The position numbers and the translations under genes are program-made. A DNA stretch of 7,895 nucleotides, from positions 1 to 7,895 of the forward strand of contig JACPFE010000063.1 in NCBI GenBank assembly GCA_016183145.1. Reading direction: 5' to 3'. A model generated the notes under the pieces. That model did not search any database. It was not told the DNA's origin and saw only the letters and a list, made by a program, of their open reading frames with translations. Positions 5,282 through 7,895 of the stretch are shown piece by piece (within the stretch, counting starts at the first letter, position 1; each line of letters opens with the position of its first letter). This DNA is from Deltaproteobacteria bacterium (lineage in GTDB: Bacteria; Desulfobacterota; Binatia; UBA9968).

Positions 5282-6766
5282 CTACGTGGTGTTGGCGATC
5301 GGCACGAACGGGTTGCCGGCGAATACGCGGGCGATGGCGTCCATTGCTCCCAAGGCGTTCTTGCGGGCCGTGGAGATGTAGCTTCGAATGCGGCAGAAGG
5401 CGTGAGCGCCGGCTTCGCTACGGAACATGCCGGAGATCTTTTGCTGCACCTTCATCATGCGAATGTCCCGTTCGGCCAGGTTGTTGTCGAAGGGGACGTT
5501 GAAGTCGTACATGAACGCCAAGACTTCCTGCCGGTGCTCATCGAGCCGGTCGAGCAAGTTCCTGGGCTTGGTCTTTTTGCGCCGCCCGCGTTTGTTTCCG
5601 GCATGGGCGGGCGATGCGGATAAGGGATTGGCGGCATGGCCGTCGTCCAGGATTTTCTGATAGCGGGCCTCGAAGTCTCGGATCCGGGCTTTCGTCAGAT
5701 GGTCGGTGGTCGGTCTGGACTGAGCGACCGCGGCCTTGATGTCCAGCAGGCAGTCGATCATCGCGTCGGCCCAAGCCTGCTGGTGCTGCTCGTGTACGAA
5801 GATCAGTTCGCGCAGATGATGCGCGTTGCACAGACCGTGGGCGCATTCGTACCCGAAGTACGGCTTCCAGAAGTCGTGAATCGCCCGTCCGAGGAAATCG
5901 GGCAGAATGCCGATGGCCTCAAGGGCTTGGGCGCCGCGCTTGGGATGGATGTCGTAGTAGGTGGCGGTTGCCGTTGAGGCCGCATGCAGCCACCAGAGTC
6001 TCTTCTCCACCCGTGAGCCGCTCTCATCGAACTGTGCGACCGGGGCTTGCGCGATTCTCTCCTTGATCTGCTGGACGGGCGCCTCAAGTCGCTCGTGGCA
6101 TTCGCCGATGAGGTTGGCCAGCGTGCCTTCGCTCATCGGGCAGCCGAAAAAGTCGCCCAGCAGTTCGCAGGTGCGCTGGTAAGGCAGGAACTGATAGTTC
6201 TTGAGGTACACGACCGCGGCCTTGACGCCGGAGCCATATTGCACCGGGGCGTTGATCCCATCGGGGAACGCCGCCTTGTTGGTGTGTCCGCAAGCGCAAA
6301 ACTTGATTTCCGCCTGATGCTCGGTGACGATCAGCCGCAGGGGAGGCAGATCGTGGACCTGTCGTTTCTCGATGCCATCGGGCGGGCAGGCCGCCAGCGA
6401 ACGACCGCAACACTCGCAGCGCTTAACCCGGTGCCGCTCGGTACGATCGGGCTTCTCGACCATCGCGAGCGTCTTCCCTGCATGACCGGGTTGCCCGCCC
6501 GAAGGGCGTGCGCTCTTTTCCCGCAGGCTCTTGGGCGCAGGTTTTTGAAGCCCATCGGTCGAAGGCGGCTTACTGCTGTTGCGCGAGTTCTTGGCCAACT
6601 GGTCTTCCAGATGTTTGACCCGCTGTTCGCTGGCATCGAGGCGCACGGTTAGATCCCGCACCTGCTGCTCCAAAGCGTGGATGCGCGCATCCATCTCCAG
6701 CAACACCCGCACCACGGTCGGCGGCCCCGCGTGGTAGATCGCCAGCGCCTCTTCACGCGTCAGCAT
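5282..6766 (-). CDS. tnpC: IS66 family transposase (TnpC)
   Basis: A 494-residue DDE transposase that catalyses cut and strand transfer of its element, of normal length for IS66 TnpC. From the N-terminus it has a coiled-coil leader (about 21-60) and the family's NSRNSSKPPS motif (60-69). A zinc-finger region follows, with Cys117/Cys120 and Cys157/Cys159. The catalytic core carries Asp247 (FDESG), Asp298 (HDFWKPY) and Glu432 (NLAERDIRM), so the DDE triad is complete. The CNAHHLREL block (313-321) and the C-terminal RSYISTARKN segment are typical. The start is the ATG at 6766, which overlaps the stop of the upstream DruA-like gene as ATGCTGA and so suggests translational coupling. The frame stays open to 7147, but that extension is antisense-like sequence overlapping the other gene and is not part of the protein. 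Confidence 0.93.
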   Translation of the reverse strand: MLTREEALAIYHAGPPTVVRVLLEMDARIHALEQQVRDLTVRLDASEQRVKHLEDQLAKNSRNSSKPPSTDGLQKPAPKSLREKSARPSGGQPGHAGKTLAMVEKPDRTERHRVKRCECCGRSLAACPPDGIEKRQVHDLPPLRLIVTEHQAEIKFCACGHTNKAAFPDGINAPVQYGSGVKAAVVYLKNYQFLPYQRTCELLGDFFGCPMSEGTLANLIGECHERLEAPVQQIKERIAQAPVAQFDESGSRVEKRLWWLHAASTATATYYDIHPKRGAQALEAIGILPDFLGRAIHDFWKPYFGYECAHGLCNAHHLRELIFVHEQHQQAWADAMIDCLLDIKAAVAQSRPTTDHLTKARIRDFEARYQKILDDGHAANPLSASPAHAGNKRGRRKKTKPRNLLDRLDEHRQEVLAFMYDFNVPFDNNLAERDIRMMKVQQKISGMFRSEAGAHAFCRIRSYISTARKNALGAMDAIARVFAGNPFVPIANTT

Positions 6767-7638
6767 GCGCACAACTCCCGGCGGAAGCCTTGGATCAGGG
6801 GATAGAGGTACACGTCCTTGACCGAAGCGCGCAGGCGATGGTTCCGGTCGTTGCGGGTGCGCCCCTGCGTCGAGCCGAGCCGCACCCAGTTGGCCGCCTG
6901 GTAGCAGGTGCCCCGGAAACGGTCGCGCTCCACGAAGGTTTCCAGCGCATGAATCGGATGTCCATACTTGCGCTGCCAGTCGGCGCGAATACGTCGAGCC
7001 AGACACGCCAGCATATGGCTGGCCAAGTGCGGCACGGTGACCCAAGGCAACACCAGAAAGCGCGTGTTGTTGGTCAGCGACCCCAAGCTCGCCTCCCGTG
7101 CGCCGCGATCCCAGCCGATCCAGGCGTCGCGCGCCGCGCACTTCCACGCCGCCGAGCCGAACAGGGCGCAGCCCACCGGCCGTCCCGCACAGTCGCGAAC
7201 CAGATACCGGATGTTCTCGCCCACCGTGTTGCGGTGGCCCAAGTAGTGATAGCGGCCCAGCAGGCAGTTGAACAACCGAAGGTCTTGCGAACCAGATTCG
7301 ACGACACTCACGGCAAGAGGTCGCAGATCACGCAACGCGCCGCAGATGGGCGCAGTCGCATGATCCACCAGGGGCACGTGGCGATTTCGCAACCCGTTGG
7401 ACGACGGTCGGCGGCGCTCCGGCAGCTCGATGTGGCCGCTTCGCTCCAGCTTCAGAAGCAGCGTGCGAGCGGCCATATCCTTGATGCGGCCCTGTCCGTT
7501 GCGCCAGTCCCACAGGCAGCAAAGCTCTTCGCTGAGCCGGGTTCTGCCCCAGTCCCGATGTTCAGCCAAGAGCCCTTGGATCAGTCCGATATCCTCGCCG
7601 CTCAGTTCCCGGCTTTGTACCACCATGACGCCTGTCAT
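6760..7638 (-). CDS. DUF4338 (DruA-family) protein, IS66-associated
   Basis: A 292-residue protein of the DUF4338 family, which includes DruA of the Druantia anti-phage system. The biochemical role of the family is not established. The N-terminal part (about 12-72) is helical, with GRTRLSEELC...KDMAARTLLLKLERSGHI, like a winged-helix DNA-binding segment. The conserved C-terminal domain has YHYLGH (130-135), RDAWIGWD (170-177), NNTRFLVLPWV (190-200), VPHLASHML (202-210), ADWQRKYGHPI (219-229) and ETFVERDRFRGTCYQAANW (233-251). Those blocks make the family call firm. No other Druantia gene is present, and the 7-nt overlap with the transposase shows that it belongs to the mobile element, probably as a transposition or target-site accessory. 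Two in-frame ATGs (7638 and 7626) lie in opposite arms of a hairpin, and neither has a strong ribosome binding site. Confidence 0.85.
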   Translation of the reverse strand: MTGVMVVQSRELSGEDIGLIQGLLAEHRDWGRTRLSEELCCLWDWRNGQGRIKDMAARTLLLKLERSGHIELPERRRPSSNGLRNRHVPLVDHATAPICGALRDLRPLAVSVVESGSQDLRLFNCLLGRYHYLGHRNTVGENIRYLVRDCAGRPVGCALFGSAAWKCAARDAWIGWDRGAREASLGSLTNNTRFLVLPWVTVPHLASHMLACLARRIRADWQRKYGHPIHALETFVERDRFRGTCYQAANWVRLGSTQGRTRNDRNHRLRASVKDVYLYPLIQGFRRELCAC

Positions 7639-7640
7639 GG
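7623..7640 (-). promoter_or_regulatory. Hairpin covering both candidate start codons of the element's first gene
   Basis: In the - strand transcript the arms CCAUGAC and GUCAUGG pair perfectly over 7 bp around the loop AGGC. The AUG at 7638 is in the 5' arm and the AUG at 7626 in the 3' arm, so both starts would be buried if the RNA folds. Hairpins that limit translation of transposase operons are known from other insertion sequences (for example IS10 and IS50 read-through transcripts). That this one acts so is inference. Confidence 0.45.
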
Positions 7641-7804
7641 TTCACACGGTACAACATAATCGCGTCCGAGTCCAGCAGAAAAAGAATTTTTATCTCTTGC
7701 CTTGACACACTGGGAGGATAGAGTATCGCCCTGCTGGTGGCATCATAGTGATGACCACCTGAGTAGTGACGTCCTCTCAAACAGTTGCTTTTCGCGGAGG
7801 CTGA
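7639..7804. other. Right flank of the element and upstream region of the next gene
   Basis: No gene is supported here. The stretch must hold the right end of the IS66-like element, any promoter for its - strand operon and the leader of the + strand gene at 7805. A consensus TTGACA lies at 7702-7707 on the + strand, with only a poor -10 (TATCGC, 7724-7729, 16-bp spacing), so a + strand promoter here is weakly supported. CATAAT at 7655-7660 also lacks a good partner. An AT-rich patch lies near 7679-7695. Confidence 0.5.
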
Positions 7805-7895
7805 ATGAGCTTGTTACGACTTTGTCGGGCCGCTGGCGAGATCGTGGGGGCATTTGCAACGCACCCGCGGCTAAGTTTTCGTCGTTTGCGAAACT
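7805..7895 (+). CDS. 5' end of an unidentified protein gene (partial)
   Basis: An ATG at 7805 is preceded at 4 nt by GGAGG (7796-7800), and the frame stays open for 30 codons to the edge of the window. The start of the protein reads MSLLRLCRAAGEIVGAFA, a basic-then-hydrophobic N-terminus, followed by arginine-rich sequence. No family can be assigned from this length. It points away from the IS66-like element and may be the gene interrupted or flanked by that insertion. Confidence 0.45.
   Translation, partial: MSLLRLCRAAGEIVGAFATHPRLSFRRLRN

Larger units (their letters stand above)
5282..7638 (-). mobile_element. IS66-family element with DUF4338/DruA-like accessory gene
   Basis: Minimal extent, from the stop of the transposase to the first candidate start of the DruA-like gene. 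It holds a two-gene overlapping operon on the - strand: a DUF4338 protein, then an intact IS66 TnpC. Canonical IS66 elements carry tnpA and tnpB before tnpC; neither is present. True ends should lie within 5182-5281 and 7639-7804. I could not find a convincing terminal inverted repeat or target duplication by eye: the only shared piece, CTCAGGT read inward near 5166 and from 7764, is too short. Both genes look full length, so the element may be active or only recently immobilised. Confidence 0.8.

Noticed and set aside
6767..7147. 127-residue N-terminal extension of the transposase frame
   Set aside because: IS66 TnpC normally begins near MLTREEAL-type sequence with the coiled coil; the extension has no family similarity and overlaps the DUF4338 gene in another frame.
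6760..7638. A complete Druantia anti-phage system
   Set aside because: No DruE-type helicase or other Druantia component is in the window, and the DruA-family gene is paired with a transposase.
6790..7659. Long + strand open frame (289 codons) opposite the DruA-like gene
   Set aside because: It is fully antisense to a gene with clear family motifs, has no recognisable domain and is explained by high-GC codon bias leaving the complementary frame open.
5164..7770. CTCAGGT shared in inverted orientation near both sides of the IS66-like element as its terminal repeat
   Set aside because: Only seven bases match, the left copy lies inside the RidA-family coding sequence, and the flanking bases do not continue the match.

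Overview
The window is high-GC bacterial chromosomal DNA with dense, mostly co-directional genes. Its intergenic gaps are full of dispersed palindromic repeats: the GTCATTCC...GGAATGAC type, the GTCATCCTGAGCGAAGCGAAGGATCT-like type and the CGCAAAGG type. Such repeats, next to stand-alone catabolic dehydrogenase/amidohydrolase clusters, are common in uncultured soil or groundwater bacteria (Desulfobacterota/Binatota-like or similar). That placement is an impression and not a demonstrated assignment.

Left part (1-4398, all + strand). The window opens with the last 15 codons of an unidentified CDS, closed by an 11-bp hairpin over its stop codon. Four catabolism-type genes follow: a zinc-dependent medium-chain alcohol dehydrogenase (189-1286), a short-chain dehydrogenase/reductase (1467-2237), an amidohydrolase-2 family TIM-barrel hydrolase/decarboxylase (2416-3456) and a second, paralogous SDR (3640-4398). 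The gaps before these genes are 140, 180, 178 and 183 bp, and each holds a palindromic repeat. Two of these are 85-bp copies of one element in opposite orientation on either side of the first SDR. The fourth gap looks like one repeat nested in another. The genes could oxidise an alcohol or hydroxyl compound stepwise and then hydrolyse or decarboxylate a ring or carboxylate product; the substrate cannot be read from sequence.

Middle (4399-5281). This stretch is visibly poorer in GC. It holds about 390 bp with no intact gene, possibly including a decayed N-terminal fragment of a zinc-ADH/quinone-reductase-like gene on the - strand. Next is a RidA-family gene on the - strand (4786-5181) that has no ATG at its expected start and abuts three 9-bp repeats.

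Right part (5282-7638, - strand). This is a non-canonical IS66-family element. A DUF4338/DruA-family gene comes first and overlaps an intact 494-residue IS66 transposase (tnpC) by 7 nt. The usual small IS66 genes tnpA and tnpB are absent. A 7-bp perfect hairpin covers the two candidate start codons of the DruA-like gene. The DUF4338 family is the one that contains DruA of the Druantia anti-phage system, so this is a link between a mobile element and a defence gene family rather than a full defence system. After the element, a new + strand CDS with a good ribosome binding site starts at 7805 and runs off the window.
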